Source: Algimonas arctica (GTDB lineage Bacteria > Pseudomonadota > Alphaproteobacteria > Caulobacterales > Maricaulaceae). Taken from it: a stretch of DNA of 64,000 bases. How positions within the stretch are numbered: the first letter of the stretch is position 1; each line of letters starts with the position of its first letter. The stretch covers positions 1 to 64,000 of the forward strand of contig NZ_BMZH01000002.1 in the NCBI RefSeq assembly GCF_014652695.1. Direction: 5' to 3'. Of the stretch, positions 26,442 through 34,719 are shown in pieces. The position numbers were made by a program, and so were the translations under genes. The notes beneath the pieces are model-generated. The model was not told where the DNA came from. It saw only the letters and a program-made list of their open reading frames with translations, and made no database searches.

Positions 26442-26966
26442 ATGATGAAGTTGCTATTACCTGCTGCAATATGCAGCGTTGTCATCATTGGCTCGGCAAC
26501 GTCAATCACGGCGCGAAGCGCGCTTCCAAACACGTTCGAGGCTTTAACCCCAAGCTTCACTGAATCGTTTGAGGATAAATTTCATGATCTTGAAGCCTGT
26601 CGGAGCAGCGAGATTTCTGTCTACTTTCATGACACATATATCACTTACCACTCTGCAGAGGTTATCAATGATGCGATGCGGCTTGTGCAGCGCTGTGACC
26701 TTAATGAAGTCAAAGTCACCCTCTTGGACACGCCGTCAGCCAAGCGCTCAACCCCCATTGTTCGCGCAGAATTAGAGGCCTTTGGACATGCCCATGGTCT
26801 GACTAATTTTGTTCGTTACGACGTGGCCGAAGTGGACCCAACGACAGAAACATTGAACGGGTTAAGCGCAACAATCCAGTTCGTTGTGGACACAGACCGC
26901 CAAATCAACGACTCCATTTTGTATGGACAATTTTCTCCGACGGATCACTCAATACGTAGAAATTGA
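26442..26966 (+). CDS. Secreted OmpA-like hypothetical protein
   Basis: 174-aa protein with an N-terminal signal peptide (MMKLLLPAAICSVVIIGSATSITA). The mature part has ISVYFHDTYITYHSAEVINDAMRLVQRCDL then VKVTLLDTP, resembling the beta-alpha-beta start of OmpA C-terminal (peptidoglycan-binding) domains, but the Asp/Arg ligand pair is not clear. Probably periplasmic. It overlaps the crp-like gene by 44 bp and has an EcfG-type promoter, so it belongs to the general stress response. Domain call is tentative. Confidence 0.65.
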   Translation: MMKLLLPAAICSVVIIGSATSITARSALPNTFEALTPSFTESFEDKFHDLEACRSSEISVYFHDTYITYHSAEVINDAMRLVQRCDLNEVKVTLLDTPSAKRSTPIVRAELEAFGHAHGLTNFVRYDVAEVDPTTETLNGLSATIQFVVDTDRQINDSILYGQFSPTDHSIRRN

Positions 26967-27639
26967 TCATCAGTGTTTTGACGACTTAGGCCGCCTCCCC
27001 CACCGCATTGAAATGCGCGACGCCGGGCAAGAAATTGTCAAAGAAGGGGAAAGTATTGATTTCGTTTTTGTGATCGAACGCGGCTGGGCCATCCGCTGCC
27101 GGATGCTAGAAGATGGACGACGTCAGATCCTAAATTTTATGCTTCCCGGTGACTGTTTCGATCTCATGTCCCTTAATAAAGCGCGGTCAGACCACAGCGT
27201 TCACGCGGCAACATCTGTCAGTTTGCGCCGCATTCAATCAGACCTTTTCTTAAAGACTGTCTCGCAAAACCCCAGTTTGGCAACGTCATTTTGGTGGGCT
27301 GCCATACAAGAAGAAGCGATTTTAAGAGAACAAATCATTCGGGTTGGTCGGCGCTCTGCGAAAGAGCGGCTCGGACATCTGATCTTGGAGTTAAACCGTC
27401 GCGTTTCGGCTGTAACGGGACAGCTGGACGATCATCTCATCCTGCCTGTTCCACAATCTATATTAGCGGATGCCCTTGGCCTATCTGTTGTTCACATATC
27501 ACGGTCGCTAACGCGACTTAAATCAGAAGGCCTGATTCAAGTCACGAAAAGCGGGTTAAAAATTTTGGACCGAGAGGCTTTGGCAGAGATGTGCGACTTT
27601 GATGGTCGGTATCTCCACCTTGATAAGCTCAAACTCTAG
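26923..27639 (+). CDS. Crp/Fnr-family transcription regulator
   Basis: 238-aa regulator. The N-terminal cNMP-binding-like beta-roll spans ~20-130 (GQEIVKEGESIDFVFVIERGWAIRCRMLEDGRRQILNFMLPGDCFDL), without Fnr-type Cys clusters at the N-terminus. The C-terminal HTH_Crp is LPVPQSILADALGLSVVHISRSLTRLKSEGLIQVTKSGLKILD. The ligand is unknown. ATG 26923 lies inside the preceding gene, which favours coupled expression from the EcfG promoter. The stop codon overlaps the convergent phyR stop within CTAG. Confidence 0.88.
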   Translation: MDNFLRRITQYVEIDHQCFDDLGRLPHRIEMRDAGQEIVKEGESIDFVFVIERGWAIRCRMLEDGRRQILNFMLPGDCFDLMSLNKARSDHSVHAATSVSLRRIQSDLFLKTVSQNPSLATSFWWAAIQEEAILREQIIRVGRRSAKERLGHLILELNRRVSAVTGQLDDHLILPVPQSILADALGLSVVHISRSLTRLKSEGLIQVTKSGLKILDREALAEMCDFDGRYLHLDKLKL

Positions 27640-28409
27640 GCGCTGTGAAAAAATAGCGCCTGACTAATGGCGGCTTTCACATTCTCAGGCCGGAATGGCT
27701 TACTAATGAGATAGGCTGGTTCCGGCTTATCACCGGTCAACAAGCGCTCTGGGAATGCCGTGATAAAGATGACTGGCACATCGTAATCAGCCAAAATATC
27801 GGCGACAGCATCAATCCCTGAACTCCCGTCCGCCAACTGAACATCGGCCAAAACGATCCCCGGTTTTTTAATCTTGGCCGCTTTCACAGCTTCTGTTCGT
27901 GTCGCGACAACAGTGTCGACTGTGTGTCCTAGGTCCTGCACGAGCCCTTCAATATCTGCGGCAATGATCGATTCATCTTCAATAATCAGGACATTGGTCC
28001 GCAGCTCTTTTTCAATTTCACTCTCTGCGTCCGCCAGAAGCGCTGTTGCCGCATCAAGATCAACATTCATCACTTTTGCAATGTCATCATTTGACAGACC
28101 TTCAAGAGAGCTCAGCAAGAACGCTTGGCGCGACCTCGGGGCGAGACGCCGCACCCGTGCCGACGCTGTCGCGCCTTCATCGCTCGGCGTATTCTCAAGC
28201 TGGGCGCCCGTCGAATTCCAGATACCTAAAAACATTTGGAATAAGGCGAGTTTGGGCGTCATGTCCTCGGACAAGACCGTATCCCCAGCCACAAGCGCTT
28301 CGAGCGCGTTACGCACATATGTGTCGCCCGCAGTCTGGCTCCCCGTCAGGGCGCGCGAAAAGCGCCGTAAATAGGGAAGGTGCGGCGCAAACTTTTCAAC
28401 GAGGCTCAT
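27636..28409 (-). CDS. phyR: PhyR anti-anti-sigma response regulator
   Basis: General stress response master switch, 257 aa. The N-terminal ~1-135 is a sigma-like (EcfG-mimic) domain with degenerate sigma2 and sigma4 parts (LPYLRRFSRALTGSQTAGDTYVRNALEAL, LAPRSRQAFLLSSLEGLSNDDIAKVM). The C-terminal ~138-257 is a receiver with acidic residues EDE (144-146), the phospho-acceptor Asp189 (GIVLADVQL) and Lys in ISKPF. Phosphorylated PhyR binds NepR and frees EcfG. It is divergent from nepR-ecfG, the classic arrangement. A GGAAC-N17-CGTT promoter precedes it. Confidence 0.96.
   Translation of the reverse strand: MSLVEKFAPHLPYLRRFSRALTGSQTAGDTYVRNALEALVAGDTVLSEDMTPKLALFQMFLGIWNSTGAQLENTPSDEGATASARVRRLAPRSRQAFLLSSLEGLSNDDIAKVMNVDLDAATALLADAESEIEKELRTNVLIIEDESIIAADIEGLVQDLGHTVDTVVATRTEAVKAAKIKKPGIVLADVQLADGSSGIDAVADILADYDVPVIFITAFPERLLTGDKPEPAYLISKPFRPENVKAAISQALFFHSA
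27638..27661. terminator. Hairpin at the overlapping ends of crp-like gene and phyR
   Basis: Stem AGGCGCT / AGCGCCT (7 bp) around GTGAAAAAAT. It begins inside the shared CTAG where both convergent genes stop, and its right arm lies in the phyR coding end. A possible bidirectional terminator but with no clear T-run. Confidence 0.4.
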
Positions 28410-28492
28410 CTTGATTCCTTTTAGGGCTTTCAGAGACTTTATACATTTTTCAGTCCGTTATCAGTCTCTGACATTTTTATGTCCATAACCCA

Positions 28493-28518
28493 AACGATCT
28501 GGGAACCATTTTAGTTCC
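28493..28518 (-). promoter_or_regulatory. EcfG promoter of phyR
   Basis: Minus strand GGAAC (28518-28514), 17-nt spacer, CGTT (28496-28493): a full match to the EcfG consensus. It interleaves with the divergent nepR promoter. Confidence 0.85.
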
Positions 28519-28526
28519 ATAACGTA
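28502..28526 (+). promoter_or_regulatory. EcfG promoter of nepR-ecfG
   Basis: GGAAC (28502-28506), 17-nt spacer, GTA. It overlaps the phyR promoter on the other strand, so polymerases would compete. This gives positive autoregulation of the sigma factor and its control genes. Confidence 0.8.
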
Positions 28527-28561
28527 TGAATGAAATCAGGGGAAATTTGTAGGTCACGATT

Positions 28562-28735
28562 ATGACAAAAAAACCAAAGCCTTCGGAAGATCGCGTTGAA
28601 GCATCACCCGATCACTTTTCGGACAAGCCTTTGACCGAAAAGATCGGGAACAATCTCAAGCAACTTTACGATGATGTTGTCAATGAAGAGATTCCCGATG
28701 ACTTTCTGAGCCTGCTCGCAAAAGCTGATAAGTAA
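28562..28735 (+). CDS. nepR: NepR anti-sigma factor
   Basis: 57-aa protein. The NepR core is LTEKIGNNLKQLYDDVVNEEIPDDFLSLL (residues 24-52), which matches the family helix-loop-helix that wraps EcfG or phospho-PhyR. The N-terminal ~20 residues are polar and probably disordered. It sequesters EcfG in unstressed cells. ecfG begins 5 bp after its stop, so the two are co-transcribed from the EcfG promoter at 28502. Confidence 0.95.
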   Translation: MTKKPKPSEDRVEASPDHFSDKPLTEKIGNNLKQLYDDVVNEEIPDDFLSLLAKADK

Positions 28736-28740
28736 GACAC

Positions 28741-29400
28741 ATGAAGCTCACCAAGCTTCAAGAAAGCCCCAAAATGACCGATTCCGGTTCAACTCCCTAT
28801 GACCCTGATGATACGACTCCTTGGGCGCCCTTGGATGAAGATCTTTTTCGCCAAGAGCTTACGGCACTCATTCCGCATTTAAGGGCCTTCTCGCGCTCGC
28901 TCTGTGGCGATGCGACCTTGGCCGATGATGTGGCGCAAGATGCGATGCTCAAGGCTTGGAAGGCCCGCAGCAAATTCAAACCGGGCTCAAACATGAAAGC
29001 GTGGACATTCACCATTCTGCGCAATCAGTTTTACTCAATCAAACGGCGGTCCTGGCGGGCGACGTCGCTTGATCAAGAGGTCGCAGAGCAAACTATTGTG
29101 GCCCAATCCGATCAAGAAAAATCCGTCGAGCTCAACGAGCTTCGCCGAGGGCTGGACAGCCTAAAGGATGACCAGCGCGAAGCGCTCATCTTGGTTGGCG
29201 CGTCGGGCTTATCTTACGAAGAAGCGGCAGAAATTTGCGATTGCGCTGTCGGTACGATAAAAAGCCGCGTGAGTCGCGCGCGTAAAGCCCTTGAAACAAT
29301 TATGGACAATGCCTCGTTTGATACGAAGGCGGATAAAGTCAGCGCGCTTGACGCTATGTCTGAAATTTTGGGTGAAGCCGATTTTCTCGCCAAAAGATGA
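28741..29400 (+). CDS. ecfG: ECF sigma factor EcfG (general stress response)
   Basis: ECF15-type sigma factor of 219 aa. Sigma2 region (~35-105): LIPHLRAFSRSLCGDATLADDVAQDAMLKAWKARSKFKPGSNMKAWTFTILRN. Sigma4 region (~135-190): LKDDQREALILVGASGLSYEEAAEICDCAVGTIKSRVSRARKAL. It directs polymerase to GGAAC-N17-GTT promoters, several of which occur in this window. The start is ATG 28741 or ATG 28774 (MTDSG); the region between is not conserved-looking. Follows nepR by 5 bp and precedes a histidine kinase gene. Confidence 0.95.
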   Translation: MKLTKLQESPKMTDSGSTPYDPDDTTPWAPLDEDLFRQELTALIPHLRAFSRSLCGDATLADDVAQDAMLKAWKARSKFKPGSNMKAWTFTILRNQFYSIKRRSWRATSLDQEVAEQTIVAQSDQEKSVELNELRRGLDSLKDDQREALILVGASGLSYEEAAEICDCAVGTIKSRVSRARKALETIMDNASFDTKADKVSALDAMSEILGEADFLAKR

Positions 29401-29444
29401 TATTCCCTCCATCGCATTTATAAGGATAGGTTCGAGGATTCCGA

Positions 29445-30377
29445 ATGTCTGATCTGCGCGCCCGCTTTAGTGTTATATTGGCACTCGCCTTATTCCCGCT
29501 CTTACTGTCGTCTGTTTATATGGCGTTTAGCCAAGATAATCTTGCGATAATTTTAGTGTCGGTTTTGGCGTGGGTGTTTGGCTATATCGCTTTATTGTTG
29601 GCCACAGATAAGCTTGTCTTTTCTCATCTGCGACGCATTAAAATCGCCTCAGACAAATTCTCGCATGGGAATCTTGATGCGCGCGTGGGCGAGATGAGAA
29701 ATGCTCCGCGCCGCGTTGCCGATCTTGGCGCCGCATTTGATATCATGGCAGAAAACATTAGCGAGCGAGAAGCGCGTCTCATCGACAACCTACACGAAAA
29801 AGAGGGACTGCTCCGCGAAATTCACCACCGCGTTAAAAACAATCTTCAAATCATCATTTCTTTGCTCAACATGCAAGAACGTAAGCTGAGCGACCCGGTT
29901 AGCCTTGAGTCGATCCATGAAATAAGGGGGCGTATCAACGCCATCGCTTTGGTTCATCGCGGCCTGTATGAAGGGGATGATCTCCGCGTTGTTGACATGC
30001 CCGTCTTTCTAAAAAGATTAGTCGACGAGTTGAAAAAAGGTCCCGAGACAGGGGACGATAACATCACAATTGCGCTTAACGTTGAACCGCTCCAACTCGA
30101 ATCCGATACGGCTGTTCCTGTGGCTTTATTTATTATGGAGGCACTGACGAACGCTATTCGACATGGCGTCAAACCCGGCGGCACAATTAACATTAAAATG
30201 GGTAAGTCTTCTGACGCACGGTCTTATGTTTCCGTGTCCGACGACGGCGGGGGCTTTGACAAAGGGGCCGTCGAGGGAACCGGCACAAAGCTCATGCGAG
30301 GCTTCGCGCGTCAACTCTCTGGCACCTTAGAGCGCCACGATACAGATCTCGGTCATTGCACCACAATAAAATTTTAA
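29445..30377 (+). CDS. PhyK-like membrane HWE/HisKA_2 histidine kinase
   Basis: 310-aa sensor kinase with two N-terminal membrane helices (~9-29 and ~33-54) and almost no periplasmic loop. A HAMP-like segment (~56-110) is followed by EIHHRVKNNLQIIISLLNMQ (His128), the HisKA_2 phosphoacceptor. The ATPase domain shows IMEALTNAIRHGV (N-box) and SVSDDGGGFD (G1). Its position immediately after ecfG is the usual place of the PhyR kinase PhyK, so it probably phosphorylates PhyR. GAGG lies ~7 bp before the start. Confidence 0.9.
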   Translation: MSDLRARFSVILALALFPLLLSSVYMAFSQDNLAIILVSVLAWVFGYIALLLATDKLVFSHLRRIKIASDKFSHGNLDARVGEMRNAPRRVADLGAAFDIMAENISEREARLIDNLHEKEGLLREIHHRVKNNLQIIISLLNMQERKLSDPVSLESIHEIRGRINAIALVHRGLYEGDDLRVVDMPVFLKRLVDELKKGPETGDDNITIALNVEPLQLESDTAVPVALFIMEALTNAIRHGVKPGGTINIKMGKSSDARSYVSVSDDGGGFDKGAVEGTGTKLMRGFARQLSGTLERHDTDLGHCTTIKF

Positions 30378-30405
30378 TACAGGCGGTCTGATCCATCCGG
30401 CCTGA

Positions 30406-30434
30406 CCCGTCGCGTTTCCGCGACTGGGCCTTTT
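30406..30434. terminator. Terminator between convergent kinase and desaturase genes
   Basis: Stem CCC-GTCGCG / CGCGAC-T-GGG with loop TTTC, followed by CCTTTT on the plus strand. It lies 29 bp after the PhyK-like gene stop. Confidence 0.6.
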
Positions 30435-30445
30435 AACACGGGGTC

Positions 30446-31447
30446 TTAAACTGGGGCTTTTGCCAGACGAAAGCTGACCATCCGTTTCGTGTTCTCACAC
30501 CACAGCGCCAAGCGAACACATTTAAAACTCTGCCAGAGAGTCAGGTGCCCTATGGATTTAAGTTCAGGATGCGCCTTGAGGATACGGGGAAGCTGGTAAA
30601 ACGGGATACGAGCCGACAGGTGATGCACGTGGTGCACACCGATATGGCCCGTGACCCACATTGCCCATCCCGGTAAGGCATAATAAGAGCTGCCGCGCAG
30701 AGCCGCATGTTCACGATTCCACTCTCCCGTTCGGGACCAATGTGTCTCGTCAAATTGATGCTGAACGTAAAACATCCAAACCCCAATGGAGGCTCCGACC
30801 AGCACAGTCGGAATTTGGATGAGGAGGAAGACTTTCCACCCCACAGCCCAGATCATCGCGCCATAGACGAGAGCAATACCCACGTTCGTCAGTAGCGCGC
30901 TCGCCCAAGGTTTAACGCCTTGGTTCATCGCCCCAATCGGCAGACGATTATACAAAAAGAAGACATAGGCTGGACCAATGCCAAACATGACAATCGGATG
31001 CCGGTACAGTCTATATTTCAGCCGCGTCCATTTTGAGGCCGCCATATATTCATCGACTGTCATCGTAATGATGTCATCCCCAATGCCCCGACGGTCGAGA
31101 TTGCCTGAACAGGCATGATGCAGGGCATGGCCGCGTTTCCAATGATCATAGGGCGTCAGCGTAAGGATGCCGATGAAACGGCCGACCCAGTCATTCGCCC
31201 GCCGATGACTAAACATCGACTGATGCCCGCAATCATGTTGGATAATGAAAAGTCGTACAATCAACGCGCCTGCGGGTAAAAACCCGACGATCGCCCAATA
31301 GTGGCCCGCCTGCACGAAACCCCATATGCCAGCCCATAGGGCAAAGAACGGAACTAAGGTGACCAACAGTTCAAAAACGGCGCGGCCATCTTCTGCCGTC
31401 CGGTAGGGGGCAAGGCGCTGGAACCAGGTTCGGGAGGTTAATGGCAT
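30446..31447 (-). CDS. Fatty acid desaturase (membrane di-iron)
   Basis: Integral membrane acyl-lipid desaturase of 333 aa. Three histidine boxes are present: HDCGHQ (~90), HALHHACSGN (~126), and HIGVHHVHHLSARIP near 275. Four to six hydrophobic segments lie between them. Similar to DesA-type omega/delta-12 enzymes acting on phospholipid acyl chains, which alter membrane fluidity. It is convergent with the PhyK-like gene; a 13-bp inverted repeat lies 33 bp upstream of the start and may be its operator. Confidence 0.9.
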   Translation of the reverse strand: MPLTSRTWFQRLAPYRTAEDGRAVFELLVTLVPFFALWAGIWGFVQAGHYWAIVGFLPAGALIVRLFIIQHDCGHQSMFSHRRANDWVGRFIGILTLTPYDHWKRGHALHHACSGNLDRRGIGDDIITMTVDEYMAASKWTRLKYRLYRHPIVMFGIGPAYVFFLYNRLPIGAMNQGVKPWASALLTNVGIALVYGAMIWAVGWKVFLLIQIPTVLVGASIGVWMFYVQHQFDETHWSRTGEWNREHAALRGSSYYALPGWAMWVTGHIGVHHVHHLSARIPFYQLPRILKAHPELKSIGHLTLWQSFKCVRLALWCENTKRMVSFRLAKAPV

Positions 31448-31479
31448 TCTGGCCCTATCATTGGGATGGTGTCACACGT

Positions 31480-31508
31480 GTATTCGCACGCTGTTAGCGT
31501 GTGAATAC
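31480..31508. repeat. Near-perfect inverted repeat upstream of the desaturase gene
   Basis: GTATTCGCACGCT / AGCGTGTGAATAC, 13-bp arms with one mismatch and a 3-nt spacer. An ACACGTGT palindrome adjoins it at ~31474. Likely an operator for an unidentified repressor, since no T-run follows. Confidence 0.55.
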
Positions 31509-31661
31509 AGAGATAAAATTTACGATATGGTTAGAGACGGCAATATTATGCTTAAAGTGCCCAAACTCACACTTTGCAAGAGGGCATATGCATGAATTTA
31601 ACCGCTACCGCGGGCTCGTGACATGACGAAATTATTGGCCCGCATAGGGGCCTACCCCCTC

Positions 31662-32933
31662 TCAAGCTTGCGCGTAGGCTTTCGCTCGGACGATATCGGC
31701 GCGGTAGTAGCGGGCAGAGACCAAATAGAACGCAACACTGGCGCCATTAAGAATAAGCAACCACTTTAAAGCTTGGGCGATAGATCCCGCCCCAAGCGTT
31801 GGCGCGTAAAAGTCCGACAAAATCCCGACGAGAATTGGTCCCAACCCGATTCCGATGAGCGTTAAGCAGAGCAACATCACGGCAGACGCCATGGCCCGCA
31901 TCCGCGGCGGCGCAAGTTCCTGCATCGCGGCGTAAGAAATCGACGCGTAGATCAGGCCAAAGAAACAGGGCACGGCGTAGATAGCATAGGCGGCTGTCTT
32001 GGATGTCGCCCCGAGCGCAATATAGGCAAACGGTAAAGCCAAGAGGGTCGTCACAGCAATAATCCAAGGCCGCCAGCGCAAGTCACGCTCTGACAGACGA
32101 TCGCAAAGCCGTCCGACCACAATCGCACCGACTCCCCCGATTCCGCCGACCAACAGGCCCAGCGCTATGCCTAATTCACCGAGAGCCACACCGTGGACAC
32201 GGATAAAGTAGAGCGGCACGCCAGAGAGAAATGCATTGGCCGAAATGCAGACAAATACGCCCCCCAAGAGCAGAAACACCATCGCCTTTTGCGATGCGAA
32301 GAACCGTAAGGTTTCGAGCAAGGACGGCGCTGTACCGTCATCAACAATCGCATCCGCAGCCCCGCGTGTCGGTTCTGCGACGGTGAACATCAGCAAGAGC
32401 GCGAGAAGCAAGCCGGGGACACCCGCGACGAAAAACCCTACGCGCCAGCCGAAATGTTCCGCGATCAGCCCGCCCAACATGAAACCAACCAAAATACCCA
32501 GACTGATCCCTGTGGTGTAAATTCCTAAAGCGAAGGCCCGTTCACGCGCGGGAAACCGATCCGATATCATGGCGGTTGCCGGCGGTGTGCCGCCTGCTTC
32601 GCCGACACCAACGCCCATCCTCGCAAGCGCCAATTGCCAGAAATTAGTCGTCAATCCAGATAAGGCCGTCATCCCCGACCAGATCGTGACAGCAATGGCA
32701 ATAATGTTGCGACGGTTTCCACGGTCTGCCCATGCCGCAAAAGGAATACCGAGCGTCGCGTAAAATGACGCAAATAAGAACCCTGTTAGCATCCCGAGCT
32801 GGGTATCGGACAAGCCGAATTCCTGCTTAATCGGTTCCTGCAAAATCACCATGATCTGTCGATCGACATGGTTGAAGGCATAAACCAGAGTCAGGATAGC
32901 CAGCATATACCAGCGGTTTGTGCTGCGAGTCAT
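31662..32933 (-). CDS. MFS transporter
   Basis: Twelve-segment major facilitator of 423 aa. The N-terminal VYAFNHVDRQIMVILQEPIKQEFGLSD and GVGVGEAGGTPPATAMISDRFPARERA are typical of the spinster/phthalate-type branch. RGNRR in loop 2-3 is the A-motif remnant. It probably imports an organic acid handled by the adjoining hydrolases and acyl-CoA ligase. The start overlaps the stop of the preceding hydrolase gene by 4 bp (ATGA). Confidence 0.85.
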   Translation of the reverse strand: MTRSTNRWYMLAILTLVYAFNHVDRQIMVILQEPIKQEFGLSDTQLGMLTGFLFASFYATLGIPFAAWADRGNRRNIIAIAVTIWSGMTALSGLTTNFWQLALARMGVGVGEAGGTPPATAMISDRFPARERAFALGIYTTGISLGILVGFMLGGLIAEHFGWRVGFFVAGVPGLLLALLLMFTVAEPTRGAADAIVDDGTAPSLLETLRFFASQKAMVFLLLGGVFVCISANAFLSGVPLYFIRVHGVALGELGIALGLLVGGIGGVGAIVVGRLCDRLSERDLRWRPWIIAVTTLLALPFAYIALGATSKTAAYAIYAVPCFFGLIYASISYAAMQELAPPRMRAMASAVMLLCLTLIGIGLGPILVGILSDFYAPTLGAGSIAQALKWLLILNGASVAFYLVSARYYRADIVRAKAYAQA

Positions 32934-33862
32934 GGCGTCTCCGGGGCGCGTAGTGTGGCAGAAAACGCACGAATGGCGGCTGCCACCTCGTCCGCGGCTT
33001 CGGCCTGTGGCAGGTGGCCGACCCCCGGCAGGCGCAGAACGCGACTGTCAGCGATGGCGGTGTCAAATATCTCGGAATAGGCTGGCGGCAAAACACCGTC
33101 CGCCTCACCCCAAATAATCAGTGTCGGCGCCGTAATCTGGGCCAGATCCGACATTGGATCAGGAAGCGTAAACTGCGCCGCGCGGGCCGTGAACGCCTCA
33201 CCATTACCGGGCTGGCGCATCAACGCCACGAAGCGCGCAATGTCCGCCTCGTCCAACAGATCAGGATCACCATACATTGCGCGGAGGGCCGCGCGCACAC
33301 CTGCTTCGGGCGCTTTGCTTAAGTAAAACCGTAACATTGCGGGCACTTCAACCGGGGTTTCGCCAATGCCATTATGCGGCACACCACCCGGAGCAATCAG
33401 AACCAGCGCCGCAATTGCGTCAGGATCGTCGGCGGCTACATGCCACGCGGCTAATCCGCCGAGCGAGTTCCCGATTAAAATAGGCGGGCTATCGGTCGTC
33501 TCTTTAATGAATGCCCCAACAAATTTGGCCAGCGCCTCATTACTGTAATCGCCAGACCCGTTCATACCGCTTAATCCGTGGCCCGGCAGATCCGGTCGAA
33601 TGATCCGATACTCATCGTCGAGCGCGCTCGCCAGTCGGTCCCATCCGTTCAGAGAGTCCGTAAAGCCATGCAACATAATTAGCGTTGGCGCGTCTGCAGG
33701 ACCGTCCACCCGGTAGCGGACCCGATCACCGTCAAGTGTCACAACCTTATCGGCCGCCGACAAATAAGGATTATCCTCAATTATCGTCGCTGGCTCTATT
33801 TCAGGGGAACAGGCCGCCAAAAACAGGCCCGCGCAGAGGCCGATGAAACGAATAGGCTTCAT
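32930..33862 (-). CDS. Alpha/beta hydrolase, probable lipoprotein
   Basis: 310 aa. The signal sequence MKPIRFIGLCAGLFLAAC has a lipobox (Cys18), so the enzyme is probably periplasmic. The fold motifs are LIMLHGFTDSLNGWDRL (oxyanion hole), the nucleophile elbow GNSLGG, the acid in IIWGEADGVLPP, and the His in LPGVGHLPQAE. Family resembles ester or C-C bond hydrolases. It overlaps both the transporter and the next hydrolase by 4 bp, so all are one transcript. Confidence 0.85.
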   Translation of the reverse strand: MKPIRFIGLCAGLFLAACSPEIEPATIIEDNPYLSAADKVVTLDGDRVRYRVDGPADAPTLIMLHGFTDSLNGWDRLASALDDEYRIIRPDLPGHGLSGMNGSGDYSNEALAKFVGAFIKETTDSPPILIGNSLGGLAAWHVAADDPDAIAALVLIAPGGVPHNGIGETPVEVPAMLRFYLSKAPEAGVRAALRAMYGDPDLLDEADIARFVALMRQPGNGEAFTARAAQFTLPDPMSDLAQITAPTLIIWGEADGVLPPAYSEIFDTAIADSRVLRLPGVGHLPQAEAADEVAAAIRAFSATLRAPETP

Positions 33863-34719
33863 GACAATTCACGCAGGAAAGACCGGATGGCATCTACCGC
33901 AGCCGGTTCATCCAAAATTGGTGCATGACCCCGACCCGGTATCGTCACAAGCGTTGCGAGCGGATGAGTAGCGACCATACGCTCGGCCGTTTCAGCAGAC
34001 AGGATATCCGACGTTTGTCCGCGCAAAACGAGCGTCGGCACCGTCCCCATCCCATCCCAGAGCGACCATAGGTCAGGCGGCACCGCAGACGCATCCCCGC
34101 CGCGTAAGCCGTCTGCAATGGCAGGATCATAAGCGAATCGCACGCGTCCGTCTGTCCCCTGTTCGCAGACGCGCCGCGCGAAATCGGCCCAATCTTGCGC
34201 CCCGAAGTCCGTAAATATCTGCGCGCCTTGCGCCTTGATAGAGGCCTCCGCTGAAGCCCAATCGTCAAATTCCATGTCTTGGCCAACATAGCCCGCCAAC
34301 CGCGCGAGACCCGCCGGATCAACGGCAGGTCCAATATCATTGATAATGATCCCCGCGAACAGACGAGGCCGCATGGCCGCCAACATCAAGCTCATTAAAC
34401 CGCCCATTGATGTGCCGACCGCGATCACCTGCTCCAGTCCGAGGCCATCCAGCATCGCCAACATATCGGCGCAATAAACATCGGGGCGATATCGTTCCGG
34501 GTCAGGGTCATGGGCCGAGCGGCCGCGCCCGCGTTGATCCACGCTAATCGCAGGCCATTCTGTGAGGTGGTCAAGCAGGGGCTCAAAGTCGGCACTATTT
34601 CGCGTGAGTCCATGCATGCACAATAATGGCAAACGGTCGGACGCGCCCTCATATATGCGGGCCCGCAAACGTAATCCGTCAGGGACCCTGTAGCTGTGGT
34701 CTGCAAACGTCCTAGTCAT
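33859..34719 (-). CDS. Alpha/beta hydrolase (cytoplasmic)
   Basis: About 286 aa with no signal peptide. LLCMHGLTRNSADFEPLLDHL, the nucleophile elbow GTSMGG, the acid in LVLRGQTSDILSA and GRGHAPILDEP give a complete catalytic triad. I chose ATG 34719, which has AAGGG ~6 bp upstream; the frame could start at GTG 34743. Overlaps the acyl-CoA ligase end by 8 bp. Likely an esterase or lactonase in the same catabolic route; substrate unknown. Confidence 0.85.
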   Translation of the reverse strand: MTRTFADHSYRVPDGLRLRARIYEGASDRLPLLCMHGLTRNSADFEPLLDHLTEWPAISVDQRGRGRSAHDPDPERYRPDVYCADMLAMLDGLGLEQVIAVGTSMGGLMSLMLAAMRPRLFAGIIINDIGPAVDPAGLARLAGYVGQDMEFDDWASAEASIKAQGAQIFTDFGAQDWADFARRVCEQGTDGRVRFAYDPAIADGLRGGDASAVPPDLWSLWDGMGTVPTLVLRGQTSDILSAETAERMVATHPLATLVTIPGRGHAPILDEPAAVDAIRSFLRELS

